DNA of 64,000 nt from Ehrlichia ruminantium. GTDB taxonomy: Bacteria; Pseudomonadota; Alphaproteobacteria; Rickettsiales; Anaplasmataceae. The notes beneath the pieces are model-generated. The model made no database searches and had not been told where the DNA came from. It saw only the letters and a program-made list of their open reading frames with translations. Every line of letters starts with the position of its first letter. The first letter of the stretch is position 1. Positions 50,612 to 61,369 of this stretch are shown piece by piece. The position numbers and the translations under genes are program-made. The DNA lies in the NCBI RefSeq assembly GCF_009728835.1, contig NZ_CP033455.1, positions 1,190,548-1,254,547 of the forward strand, written 5' to 3'.

Positions 50612-51826
50612 CTAATTATATTTTTCAATTAAAGAATTCTTCTTCATAGTAGACAATAAGTATTCACTTTGCATTTCTAACTTTTCCATATATAGCTTTT
50701 GCTTAATCATGTTAATATCACTAACAGAATCACCAGCTTTACCTTTTGTCACATTACATAACATAATGATATTTACAGCATCACCATTAGGAACTTCTAC
50801 TATACCACCAACATTAAGAGATTGTAATTTGTTCTGTATTTTCACAGATAAGTCTTTTACCTTTGTGACAAAACTTGATGGAGCAGGCAAACCAAGTTCA
50901 ACCGCAAGATTATGAAAATTCTCACACTTAGCTTTAGTTTTTAGTACACTAACCTGATCAAAATACTTTTTACTTTCTTGAGCACCCAAGTATATTTGCC
51001 ATAGATCTACATCGCTATTTGCAAATTCTTTACCTATCTCAAATTTGTCAAGTAATTTTATAATTAAGTTACCATACTCGGTTTTAACAGGACCAATTAC
51101 ATCGCCAACCTTAGCATTAAGCAACTGGTTAGCTAATACTACATCAATATCCTGAACATTAACACTAATTTCTTCAAATAATGATCCTTTTACACGATTT
51201 TTAATATTCTCAATATTTACCCCATCACGTAAATCATTAATCACATTATTAGTGACATGATCATCATTCATATTCACTGGCAATACAACCTCTTGAATAT
51301 GAGCAAATATATCCAATCCGTTAGGAGATAGAATACTCTCTTGGCTATCTACAATTTCTTTATTACTAACATTAATATAAGGCACAACCTTTAGCATTAA
51401 GATTTTATTCCACATTAATTTAGACTTTATATGCTGTATTAACATATCATAATCTAATCCTTGCTGTTCAACATAAGATTTAAAATCATTACTGTTATTC
51501 CCTTTGTGGTTAGAACCTCTCATAACAAACAACTGGTTAACAGCTGCTAGAACTTCCTGTTCACTTACAGTTATCTTAAGTTTCTCAGCCTCTTGTTTCC
51601 ATATATATTCATCAATAAGAGAATCCAATGCTACCTTCTCAGATGTATCATCACTAAGATTGTAAAAGAATTTATTTATAGCAACACGTTTTTCTAAATC
51701 TAGGCTAGAAATTAATTCACCATTAACCGTAGCTACTATTTTTACATTGGCAAAAGCATTAGTACAATAGAATATCAACAATAAAAAAAACAACCCTATT
51801 GTATGATTACGCATATGAATTATCAT
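50612..51826 (-). CDS. SurA-like periplasmic chaperone / peptidyl-prolyl isomerase
   Basis: The frame opens at 51832, but ATG 51826 has GAGGA six bases upstream and is preferred; ATG 51814 is also possible. About 404 residues. A signal peptide (NHTIGLFFLLLIFYCTNAFA) is followed by the SurA N-terminal domain (VATVNGELISSLDLEKRVAINKF, LDSLIDEYIWKQEAEKLKI), then a parvulin-like segment (VGDVIGPVKTEYGNLIIKLLDKFEI) and a C-terminal helical part. It is expected to help outer-membrane proteins fold in the periplasm. The pairing with rsmD is tight. Confidence 0.85.
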   Translation of the reverse strand: MIIHMRNHTIGLFFLLLIFYCTNAFANVKIVATVNGELISSLDLEKRVAINKFFYNLSDDTSEKVALDSLIDEYIWKQEAEKLKITVSEQEVLAAVNQLFVMRGSNHKGNNSNDFKSYVEQQGLDYDMLIQHIKSKLMWNKILMLKVVPYINVSNKEIVDSQESILSPNGLDIFAHIQEVVLPVNMNDDHVTNNVINDLRDGVNIENIKNRVKGSLFEEISVNVQDIDVVLANQLLNAKVGDVIGPVKTEYGNLIIKLLDKFEIGKEFANSDVDLWQIYLGAQESKKYFDQVSVLKTKAKCENFHNLAVELGLPAPSSFVTKVKDLSVKIQNKLQSLNVGGIVEVPNGDAVNIIMLCNVTKGKAGDSVSDINMIKQKLYMEKLEMQSEYLLSTMKKNSLIEKYN

Positions 51827-51832
51827 TAACAA

Positions 51833-52229
51833 GTCCTCTTACTAACTATTATATAAAAATACAGTAATGTCAAAAATTCTTTCACCACTATAAAAATATA
51901 CAAACACAATACCCAAAACTACTTCCAAATACGATACCAAAAATAAAAAAACAGATAAAAGCAGATTTTTAATATCCAAATATAACAGACTCACATATTA
52001 AATACACATTAAGTACTACTTAAAAAATAATAATAGCCACTCACAAAAATACACATAAGCACATCATTTATCAAAAAAATATCTTTTATACTCAATAAAA
52101 CTAATAACCTAAACCTCATAAAATTCCATAAACTAACACTAAGGAAGATGAAAATAGATTATATCGCCCAAAGGATATTTATATATCAATATCTATTGAT
52201 ACAAAAACTGTGAAAATACTCAATAAAAA
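51833..52229. other. Non-coding gap
   Basis: No gene seen. It lies between the divergently read SurA-like gene and, on the same minus strand, the tRNA-His gene upstream. Confidence 0.45.
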
Positions 52230-52306
52230 TGGGGCGAATGACCAGGATCGAACTGGCGACCGTCAGTGCCACAAACTGATGCTCTACCAACTGAGCTACA
52301 TCCGCC
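52230..52306 (-). tRNA. tRNA-His (GTG anticodon)
   Basis: On the minus strand the cloverleaf is complete. The acceptor GCGGATG pairs with CATTCGC, the D arm contains AGCTCAGTTGGTAGAGC, the anticodon stem TCAGT/ACTGA encloses the loop TTGTGGC with anticodon GTG, and the T arm contains GTTCGATCC. An extra 5' G (G-1) is encoded, opposite C73, and the 3' CCA is encoded in the DNA, followed by a T-run. It is isolated; no other tRNA adjoins it. Confidence 0.95.
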
Positions 52307-53524
52307 ATATTTTAAGTAATAAATGACTCAGTATTTCTACCACAACAAAAATACAAATTCAACACTGATTTACTACACAATTTTATATGTATAAACCAAA
52401 ACCGTAAAACTAAGATAATAAATCTAATGACAATAATCAAACTAACACTATCGATTCAATAATAAATAACCCTATAAATATATCAACTAATAAAAAATAT
52501 TTATATGTTATCTTAACTAACAAGAATTTAATCCACAAATTAAAAAATGCATAATTACTTACTCATAAGTGTTATCTGTCAATCAACTTATCAAAGCATA
52601 ATTTTTTACGTACTAGGTAGCTATAGGTAAGAATTGCAAAATACTTACTACATAATTGAATTCTATATCCCATTCATTTTTTCACATAATCACTATCACA
52701 CATGAGATACACTATAGTTAATAGAGTGCGTTATCATAAAACACCAACAACAAATCAGAATACTCATTAATAATAACATATTCAAAATCTATTAAACATA
52801 TTAACATTAACTATATTAATAGACAAAATGCACACACAATAAAATCTCATACAATAGTGAATTCATCATAAGTATATTAATAATAATTAGCGTAATGCAA
52901 ACCAACTAACAAATAATAGCTTACAACAAAATATAACAAGAAACTAATCCAATTATGAAAATACTTACATAATATATCACATAGTAATAGATAAATCATT
53001 TCTTGATCAAAATCACATACGATTTATAAACACTAAATTAGTAATAACTTATATCAATTAAATACCTCTGTGTATGCAATCCTGTAAAATACACTATTAT
53101 TTTAAACCTATCAGAAGAATAACATTAAATACATTTAACATTAGAAAATAACTATGTATGATAGATCACACTCTAAACTAAATGAATGTGTGCAATTGTT
53201 TACATATGAAAGAAATCAATTTCTAAAAATTCATCCATTATAAATTCAATCACCTAATATTTCTCTTTAAGTATGAACTAACAATTTTGCAAATTCGAGA
53301 TCAATAAACATCTAAATAAAATGTTACAAGACATCAATAAAATACTTGATTATTGTATTCTCAGATAACAAACATCATCTACTGAACATATCACAAGTAA
53401 CCTGTATATGCTTACATTGCATCAAAAAAACAATAATTTAATAGATCTATATACACAAGTACTGTAAAGTTAATACACACACTAGTAAGCTACATTTAAC
53501 TTTTCCATAACTGATAAACAAAGC
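52307..53524. other. 1.2-kb non-coding region
   Basis: No gene, RNA or clean repeat is visible. It lies between the tRNA-His gene and gltX. Confidence 0.45.
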
Positions 53525-54856
53525 TTAGCATATGTCAGAATAACTAAGCCTACGAACAATTTCTGTTTTACCAAGTAAAGGCAACAATTTTGCAAGCTCC
53601 GGACCAGTAGACAATCCAGTTAATACCAATCTTAAAGGAAGGAATATATCCTTAGGTTTACGATCAGTTTCCCTTTTAATATTAGTTATCCACATTTTCC
53701 AAGTATCATGATTAATTTCTCCCTCAGGAAATACACTTAAAGCCATCTTTATAAAATCTTTATCAGATTTATTAATCACCGGTACAATATTCTGACTACA
53801 AATTTCCATCCATTTTTTAACATCTGAAAACTTTTCTACATTTCCAGAGATGAAATACCATAAATCTGGAGAAGTTACATTTAAATCGCGTAACCTACTT
53901 TCAACATCTGAAAATGACATCTTGTGCAACACCTTAGGATTTAATTTGACTATATCATCTATATTAAATTGAGTAGGCGCTTGACTAAACTTTGTGATAT
54001 CAAAAGCATCAATCAAATCCTGCATCTTCGTGTGCACAATTATTGGATCAGAGGTACCTATTTTCGCAAAATAACTATTAATAGCCATAGGTTCCAATTC
54101 ATAAGATTGCAAATCTTTTACACTAAAACCACCAACTCTTTTTGATATCTTACTATCATTACAATATAAAAGAGATAAATGTGAAAATACAGGAATACTA
54201 GCCTTTAAAGCATGAAACATTTGTATTTGTACTGCAGTATTACTTATATGATCCTCTCCACGAATAATATGAGTGATATTAAAATCTATATCATCTATTA
54301 CAGATGGTAACATATAGGTATACGTGCCATCTGCCCTTTTCACAATTGGATCACTAATATTTTCGGGGTTAAATGACACATTCCCACGCACTTCATCATA
54401 CCAACTTATTAATCGATTCTGATCAATCTTAAATCTAAAATACACAGCCTGTCCAAAATATTGATTCTTTTCTTCCTGTGTTAACCTAAGTGCACTTCTA
54501 TCATAAATAGGTGGTAGTCCTAGTTTTAGCTGCATCTTTCGTTTAAAATCTAGTTCTTCTTTACTTTCATAGCAAGGGTATACTAATTCTTCCTTTAACA
54601 GGTAATCAAATACTTCATCATAACGGTCAAATCTAGAAGATTGTTTAATTTCAGAATCCCAATCTATATGTAACCACTTTAGGTCATTTGCAATCTCACT
54701 TTTATATTCATCACTTGATCTTTGAAGATCAGTATCATCAAACCTAAGTAACAGCTTACCTTTTTTACTACGAGTATATAACCAACATATCAAAGCAGTT
54801 CTTACATTACCAACATGCAAATAACCTGTTGGACTTGGAGCAAAACGCGTCATCAT
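53525..54856 (-). CDS. gltX: Glutamyl-tRNA synthetase (GltX)
   Basis: The enzyme charges tRNA-Glu, and in organisms without GlnRS also tRNA-Gln, for later amidation. The start chosen is ATG 54856 (AAGGGG about 9 bases upstream; the frame opens at 54877), giving MMTRFAPSPTGYLHVG. The HIGH-type motif is HVGN, and the KMSKS-type is SKISKR. About 443 residues, within the range of the family. Ehrlichia has two such proteins; which one this is cannot be told here. Confidence 0.92.
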   Translation of the reverse strand: MMTRFAPSPTGYLHVGNVRTALICWLYTRSKKGKLLLRFDDTDLQRSSDEYKSEIANDLKWLHIDWDSEIKQSSRFDRYDEVFDYLLKEELVYPCYESKEELDFKRKMQLKLGLPPIYDRSALRLTQEEKNQYFGQAVYFRFKIDQNRLISWYDEVRGNVSFNPENISDPIVKRADGTYTYMLPSVIDDIDFNITHIIRGEDHISNTAVQIQMFHALKASIPVFSHLSLLYCNDSKISKRVGGFSVKDLQSYELEPMAINSYFAKIGTSDPIIVHTKMQDLIDAFDITKFSQAPTQFNIDDIVKLNPKVLHKMSFSDVESRLRDLNVTSPDLWYFISGNVEKFSDVKKWMEICSQNIVPVINKSDKDFIKMALSVFPEGEINHDTWKMWITNIKRETDRKPKDIFLPLRLVLTGLSTGPELAKLLPLLGKTEIVRRLSYSDIC

Positions 54857-56373
54857 AATTAAGATCCCCTTAAGCAAACCTTACTATTGTGCTACATTAA
54901 GAATTATTTTCAAGTACCATTGATGCATACCTAAAGCATAGGGTAACAACATTCAGCACTCAACAAACACAATATATCTACAATGATAATGCAAAAATCC
55001 TATTTAACTCACCTCTCAAGCATTAATCTAACATTCCATAATTTTATTAAGTCAGTGTCCTATAATACACAGCGTTAGTATTGATCATGATTATAACAGA
55101 TCTAGGTATATATGTGAAAAACATAAATAATCACCTTTACGTAGATTTTTTCTTTCAATTTATTAATTACAAAGTATTAACTCAAAACTTAAGATTTTAC
55201 TAAGTAAGTGATCCTATGGGATACAGCTTTAGCATTGATCATGATATTATAACAGATCCAGGTATATAGTGATAACACATAAATAATCACCTTTACGTAG
55301 ATTTTTTCTTTCAATTTACTAATCACAAAGTATTAACTCAAAACTTAAGATTTTACTAAGTAAGTGATCCTATGGGATACAGCTTTAGCATTGATCATGA
55401 TATTATAACAGATCCAGGTATATAGTGATAACATATAAATAATCACCTTTACGTAGATTTTTTCTTTCAGTTTACTAATCACAAAGTATTAACTCAAAAC
55501 TTAAGATTTTACTAAGTAAGTGATCCTATGGGATACAGCTTTAGCATTGATCATGATATTATATTATAACAGATCCAAGTATATAGTGATAACACATAAA
55601 TAATCACCTTTACGTAGATTTTTTCTTTCAATTTACTAATCACAAAGTATTAACTCAAAACTTAAGATTTTACTAAGTAAGTGATCCTATGGGATACAGC
55701 TTTAGCATTGATCATGATATTATAACAGATCCAGGTATATATGTGATAACATACAAATAATCACCTTTACGTAGATTTTTTTTAATTTACTAATTACAAA
55801 GTACCAACTCAAAATTTAATATCCTATCAAGTCAGTGTCTTACAATGGACAGTTTTAGTACTAACTATGATATTATATACACATATGATAATATACAAAT
55901 AATCAATCTTATATAGGTTTTCCCTCTACAAGTATATTTAATTTGTTATACAATACAAACATGACCTAAAACATAATCTCATCCATAATTAGTATAAAAT
56001 AACTACAATTGTTCTAGTTTTAGAACTTTATATACACCGATTTAATATCCAGAAACGTTTTGCACAAACCTTATTAATTTGTTTAAATCGTTATCATAAA
56101 ATATAATTTTTGCTTAATCATCAAACGTGAAGCATACCACACAATTTATTATTTGATATATAATTAAAACAGTAAGAAAAAATAACAGAACTACATTCTG
56201 TTAAATCATACTTGTACACTAGATACATATAAAGAATACGTAACTTGTATTATTAATGTTATCTTTATAGACATATATACATCTACATAACAAAAGATAT
56301 TATACTTTTTATTTACTAAACTTAGTTTTAATCATATTATTACACTATACAATAGCAAATACATAATTACATT
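54857..56373. other. 1.5-kb non-coding region dominated by a tandem repeat
   Basis: No gene. About 940 bp are the 156-bp repeat (54975-55915); the remainder before the DUF2628-like gene shows nothing recognisable. Confidence 0.6.
54975..55915. repeat. Tandem repeat, about 156 bp, five clear copies plus partial ends
   Basis: The phrase TCACCTTTACGTAGATTTTT recurs at 55131, 55287, 55443, 55604 and 55761 (spacings 156, 156, 161, 157). The 161-bp step is due to a 5-bp insertion of ATATT. The internal copies are nearly identical, including GTGATCCTATGGGATACAGC. Diverged partial copies flank them. It is upstream of gltX on its strand. Confidence 0.92.
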
Positions 56374-56736
56374 ATGCATTCCTTTATAATATACAAACAT
56401 CCAAAGAAAGACTCTTTAATTTTCGTTCAGGATGGGTTTTCACCTATGGCATTCATATTCACAATTTTCTTTACTTTATACAATAAGTTATGGTTTATGT
56501 CATTAATATCACTATGTGTATTTACTGGAACATATACTATGTATTCTTACTTACATTGTATTAGTAATTTTACTTATTTACTACTTAATTTAGTATACGC
56601 TCTTTACATGGCTACATCTTATTCTAGTTGGTACCGTACAAAATTAAAAAGAATGGGATATAGAATATGTAACGTAATATTTGCAGAAAATTTGATAGAT
56701 GCAAAGCTCAAATTACAAGACAAAGGCTTTTTTTAG
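56374..56736 (+). CDS. DUF2628-like small membrane protein
   Basis: This protein has 120 residues. The N-terminus MHSFIIYKHPKKDSLIFVQDGFSPMAFIF and the tail YSSWYRTKLKRMGYRICNVIFAENLIDAKLKL fit the DUF2628 pattern (an N-terminal soluble strand pair, two or three TM helices, then a short amphipathic end). Function unknown. Its 3' end has been copied several times into the DNA downstream (56815-57470). Confidence 0.75.
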   Translation: MHSFIIYKHPKKDSLIFVQDGFSPMAFIFTIFFTLYNKLWFMSLISLCVFTGTYTMYSYLHCISNFTYLLLNLVYALYMATSYSSWYRTKLKRMGYRICNVIFAENLIDAKLKLQDKGFF

Positions 56737-57510
56737 GTTATTATTTATTCTTAACTATGACCAAGATGCGTTAATAAGTCATCAAGTATGTACTTTTTAT
56801 ATACAAAATCTCATACAAGTTACACACACAAAATTAAAAAATGAATATAAAATATGTAGTGTAATATCTGCGTAGAAAACCTAATTACTGTAAAGCTTAA
56901 AATTATAAAACAAAGGTTCTTTAGGTTATTATTTATTCTCAACTATAACCAAGATGTACTAATACATTATCAAATATATATTCCTTATATACCAAATCCC
57001 ACACAAGCTAATACTTCACAAAATTAAAAAATGAATATAAAATATGTAACGCAATATCTGTGTAGGACACCTAATTACTGTAAAGCTTAAAATTATAAAA
57101 CAAAGGTTCTTTAGGTTATTATTTATTCTCAACTATAACCAAGATGTGTTAATAAGTCATCAAGTATGTACTTTTTATATACAAAATCTCATACAAGTTA
57201 CACACACAAAATTAAAAAATGAATACAGAACATGTAATGTAATATCTGCGTAGAAAACCTAATTACTGTAAAGCTTAAAATTATAAAACAAAGGTTCTTT
57301 AGGTTATTATTTATTCTCAACTACAACCAAGATGTACTAATACATTATCAAATATATATTCCTTATATACCAAATCCCACACAAGTTAATACTTCACAAA
57401 ACTAAAAAATGAATACAGAACATGTAATGTAATATCTGCGTAGGACACCTAATTACTACAAAGTTAAGGCCACAAGATAGAGTAAAGATAATGATCAATT
57501 CTCATCATTA
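56737..57510. other. Non-coding region built of degraded copies of the gene 3' end
   Basis: No gene. The region consists of four copies of a 175-190 bp block derived from the end of the DUF2628-like gene and its downstream DNA (separate entry). Confidence 0.65.
56815..57470 (+). repeat. Tandem copies of the DUF2628-like gene 3' end plus flank
   Basis: Each block matches the last part of the coding region (ACAAAATTAAAAA...ATATGTAA...GTAATAT...GCAAAGCT...ACAAAGGCTTT) and the following TTAGGTTATTATTTATTCT-AACTA-ACCAAGATG. Copies are centred near 56880, 57060, 57240 and 57420. All are out of frame and carry stops. Alternate copies are most similar to each other, so a two-block unit seems to have been re-duplicated. 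Confidence 0.85.
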
Positions 57511-58296
57511 TTAATCTGAACTGTGATACCAAAAAGGCGTATCCAGTAATGGTGTACTTGATACTGCAAAATTTCTCTTAGGCACAATTCCAGAATTATA
57601 AGCTATATGTCCTGCTTCTACAGCATGTTTAAAAGCACGTGACATATCTTGTGGTACAAGAGATTTTGCAATCGCAGTATTAACAAGCACAGCATCAAAA
57701 CCATATTCCATCACTATAGTAGCATCTGATGGTCTACCTATACCAGCATCTACTATAAGAATAATATCCTCAAACCTATTCCTCAATAATTTCAAATTAT
57801 ACATATTTAATATCCCATACCCAGATCCTATAGGCGCAGCCCCTGGCATTAGTACACGACATCCATAATCTACTAACTTTTTACAGATAACTACATCATC
57901 TGTACAATAAGGAAAAACTTCGAATCCTTGATTGATTAATTCCTTAACCGCTTCACATAACAATACCATATCTGGATATAATGTATATTCATCACCTACA
58001 ACTTCTAATTTAATCCACTTAGTTTCAAAAATCTCTCTTGCCATTTGTGCCATAAGTACAGCATCATTCACTGTACAACACCCAGCAGTATTAGGAAGAA
58101 TATGACATCCACTTTTTTTTATTATATCCCAAAAATCAGTACCACCATTTTTAGATGGCATTTGTCTTGATAAAGATACTGTAACCACCTCAGTACCTGA
58201 ATATTTAATAGACTGACATAAAATATCGGGAGATGGGTACATAGCAGAACCTAATAACAACCTACTTTCTAATAAAGTCCCATATAAATCCAACAT
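57511..58296 (-). CDS. thiG: Thiazole synthase ThiG
   Basis: ThiG forms the thiazole phosphate of thiamine from deoxyxylulose phosphate, a glycine- or tyrosine-derived imine and the ThiS thiocarboxylate. The protein has 261 residues. The family motifs TLLESRLLLGSAMYPSP, the Lys in WIKLEVVGDE that forms the Schiff base, and the phosphate site IVDAGIGRPSDA are present. ATG 58296 follows AAGG. thiS lies upstream on the same strand, 249 bp away. Confidence 0.95.
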   Translation of the reverse strand: MLDLYGTLLESRLLLGSAMYPSPDILCQSIKYSGTEVVTVSLSRQMPSKNGGTDFWDIIKKSGCHILPNTAGCCTVNDAVLMAQMAREIFETKWIKLEVVGDEYTLYPDMVLLCEAVKELINQGFEVFPYCTDDVVICKKLVDYGCRVLMPGAAPIGSGYGILNMYNLKLLRNRFEDIILIVDAGIGRPSDATIVMEYGFDAVLVNTAIAKSLVPQDMSRAFKHAVEAGHIAYNSGIVPKRNFAVSSTPLLDTPFWYHSSD

Positions 58297-58545
58297 ACCT
58301 TTTCCTTATTCTGCAACATTTATTATCAATTACTATCAATACAAAGACATTTCACTATTATTCCACATTTTTATTATACAAACCATAATATCGATTTTCA
58401 TATATTAATATGCCTTAGAAGATGACACAGCTATATCTCATTATAGCAAACATAGATATTTAATGTAATACATCAAAACTTATTCACAAAAAAGATTTCA
58501 ATATGTTTAGATATCAACTCACTCAACAGAATATAAAAAAATAAC

Positions 58546-58752
58546 TTATCCACCTTGCATAGGATAAACTATATCTATAACATCACCATTATTCAAACAA
58601 GTGTTACTATATTGACCACGTACTACTAATTTCTTATTCACTGCAACAGCAAATGGAACACCACTATCATAACCACATAAGTTTAAAATATCAAATAATG
58701 TTAATCCATTTTGAAATATTTTTTCTTCCTTATTAACTATAATAGTAATCAA
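58546..58752 (-). CDS. thiS: Sulfur carrier protein ThiS
   Basis: This protein has 68 residues. ThiS is a ubiquitin-fold sulfur carrier activated at its C-terminus. It ends in YPMQGG, with the required Gly-Gly. It begins with TTG 58752 with GGAGG about six bases upstream. It serves the downstream ThiG. No TPP riboswitch is recognisable upstream. Confidence 0.92.
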   Translation of the reverse strand: MITIIVNKEEKIFQNGLTLFDILNLCGYDSGVPFAVAVNKKLVVRGQYSNTCLNNGDVIDIVYPMQGG

Positions 58753-59035
58753 TACCTTACCTCCACATTAATTAAAATACAAAAGTCGACTCTTACATCT
58801 TATACATAAAGTAATCTAAATTATATCTGTCACATCTATTCTACAAACTTACATTTACATACACAATTTTATAATACCACTTACATATTATCCAATATCT
58901 TAATGCTTATTATTTTATATAAAAATTATTAAAAATACTTAATAAAATATTAATTTTATGCTAGAATAGATATAATACCTACAGGAACATTGGTTAATTT
59001 ACAACATAATTTATGATAAAATTAGTATTATAACA

Positions 59036-60433
59036 ATGCAAACTCACTTTTATAGATCATATAACTCCTTACCGCATATAAAATTCAGACAGCAATTATT
59101 ACACATATCAAATACAACACCACTTGCGTTAATACCACTACTTTCACAAACTTGTAAACCCTTCACTGATCAAGAGTATTATCGTTATTACTTTCTAATA
59201 CAACACTATACTAATGCGTTATATGAAAAAATACAAAGTACAGAAAATATAAAGCAGTCCTTAACACTACTAAAACTATGGTATCAAGAATTAATATACA
59301 ACACCCTAAGAGACATACCATTATTTCCAAAAGAAAACTACATTATTGATAAAATACTGGATCAAACATTAGACAAAATGTTTACACGAGCAAGATTAGA
59401 TAATCAATACATCAATCAGTTAAAACACAATATTTATACAAAATTTATAAAGAAATTACACAGCACAAATATCAGACAAGAAATAAAAATACGTTTTAAC
59501 AATACTGCAAAAAATATGCACAGCATAACTAATCATACAATAAATACAATGAAAACAATTGGGGCAGTCATACAAAATGATAATATCTCTTTATTATTAG
59601 CATTTCATGGAGTTATTAAAAAATCTATTTACATTACTCAATATCCTAATACACCAATATCTACCGAGTTAAAAAAAATATATAGAGACATAATGCAAGC
59701 AGAACCAATTAACACACAATCTGTTCTAAAATTGTTTGCAACACAACATATTGTTCACACAATATACGATAAAATTAAAACAACAAGCATTAAAGTAAAT
59801 ATTGAGTATAATCAGGTATATAAATTCACATTATACCAATACCCATGGTATTCTATTATAAACAGGATAAAACAGATTATAATTACTCTAACAGTAATAC
59901 CAAGATTACAACAAGAACTGACCACACTAAAACATCTAAGATCGACATTTACAAAAAGTATAGCTTATGGAGATACTGTTTTCTTTTTTGAGCAATTACC
60001 AGACATTAAAAACACTATCACATTATTTAAGAAACGTACCAGCACTATAAAACTAATAAGTGAACTCAAAAAGATGGAAACATCTGCTGATAATAAGATT
60101 ATTACAACTCAAGATTTTATTACACACATGAAACAATATGCTATGCGTCCATCTAACAACACAACAACACAACAATTCCCTTCAGAATTACATACTTATA
60201 TACCAAACAATCACATATTTAAAAAACCGAATATACTATCTAAAACAAAAAAGATTATACGTAAGAATAAATATTTTTTTAAAAAAACAACTAAATCATT
60301 AACAAACCAAATGAAAAAATTAGTTCAGCATAATAGACAAAAACATCAAGCAGTATCAGCATATTTAACTTCTACTGAAGCAACACCTGGATCTTCAACT
60401 CAAATATTGTTCAACCCCAATAACATTAGCTAA
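59036..60433 (+). CDS. Unknown basic 465-aa protein
   Basis: I do not recognise this protein. It has 465 residues, no signal peptide and no TM. The composition is rich in Lys, Ile, Thr, Gln and Asn and strongly basic. The middle looks helical (for example ELKKIYRDIMQAEPINTQSV, QELTTLKHLRSTF). The last 80 residues contain repeated basic clusters (KKIIRKNKYFFKKTTKSLTNQMKKL), then a short Ser/Thr end. Basic residues in the C-terminus are common in type IV secretion substrates of this group, so it could be an effector, but that is inference. It is flanked by non-coding DNA on both sides. Confidence 0.75.
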   Translation: MQTHFYRSYNSLPHIKFRQQLLHISNTTPLALIPLLSQTCKPFTDQEYYRYYFLIQHYTNALYEKIQSTENIKQSLTLLKLWYQELIYNTLRDIPLFPKENYIIDKILDQTLDKMFTRARLDNQYINQLKHNIYTKFIKKLHSTNIRQEIKIRFNNTAKNMHSITNHTINTMKTIGAVIQNDNISLLLAFHGVIKKSIYITQYPNTPISTELKKIYRDIMQAEPINTQSVLKLFATQHIVHTIYDKIKTTSIKVNIEYNQVYKFTLYQYPWYSIINRIKQIIITLTVIPRLQQELTTLKHLRSTFTKSIAYGDTVFFFEQLPDIKNTITLFKKRTSTIKLISELKKMETSADNKIITTQDFITHMKQYAMRPSNNTTTQQFPSELHTYIPNNHIFKKPNILSKTKKIIRKNKYFFKKTTKSLTNQMKKLVQHNRQKHQAVSAYLTSTEATPGSSTQILFNPNNIS

Positions 60434-61369
60434 TCAATTTATCACAACATAGGTATATTATGTTATATAATGACATGCTATGACCTATTAATTCAAACAA
60501 TTGCTACATATTAAAGTAAGATTGAATTATTCATAACAATGTAGAAAATTTGTAGAATCGCTTATTGATATACTTCGCTACTTTTAAATAATCCTTTTAT
60601 ATTATTTCACTAAAGCATAATTAAAAATTCAATAGTCTAACAAGATTGAATAATAATAAACACACATTTTAAACATATAAGTTCTAGTAACACAGCACTA
60701 GTTTTATTTTCAGATTCCAACATTATAAATTTTATCAATAACAACCTTGAAATTAAATTTCATCATAATAATAATTAAACTAATACATAATACACATCCT
60801 GAGCAATATAAATATAGTGCTCTTTATTATTCAAATAATTTACTAACATTACGATGTTTATTCTACTATGGATTAAAAAATATATACTAAATTTTAATAA
60901 GTTATAACAAGTCAATATACACTTCATTAAAAATATATTAAACTTCCCTATCAGTATTACAAATCTACCTCATTACATATTCAATAAAAAATTAAGAGAC
61001 TAAATTAATGAGAAAAACACATATTCTCAATAATATACAAAACTTATAAAAAGTCTTTTGCGCCATAATACTATCAATATAACAGTTCTATTAAAACACT
61101 ACTATATATCAGATCATTGCAAAACTAGATATAGTATGTCACTTAACCAACAGTTATAAATATAAAAACATATGTTATATTACAAATAGCAATTCTAAAA
61201 TACACTACAGAATAAACTTCTAATATCATTGCTGGAATTATACAAATAATATTCGATCTTTTTAACAATAAAAAATACAAACACCATATGCTTAGCATGT
61301 AATATAACATTGTAATAGAATTAGCACTGATATTTAATCTCAACAAGTATAATAGCTTATTTTTTGTAA
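60434..61369. other. Non-coding region
   Basis: No supported gene. A 67-residue hydrophobic ORF on the minus strand (61143-61346) has no ribosome-binding site that I can see and is probably chance. Confidence 0.45.

Noticed and set aside
54975..55915. CRISPR array, considered because of regular repeats
   Set aside because: The whole 156-bp unit repeats, including what would be spacers; there are no short repeats with unique spacers and no cas genes.
58753..59035. Possible TPP riboswitch upstream of thiS
   Set aside because: None of the conserved TPP aptamer words (such as CUGAGA) is present in the thiS leader region.
61143..61346. A 67-residue hydrophobic ORF on the minus strand
   Set aside because: No ribosome-binding site, no partner, no recognisable motif; hydrophobic ORFs arise readily in DNA this rich in T.
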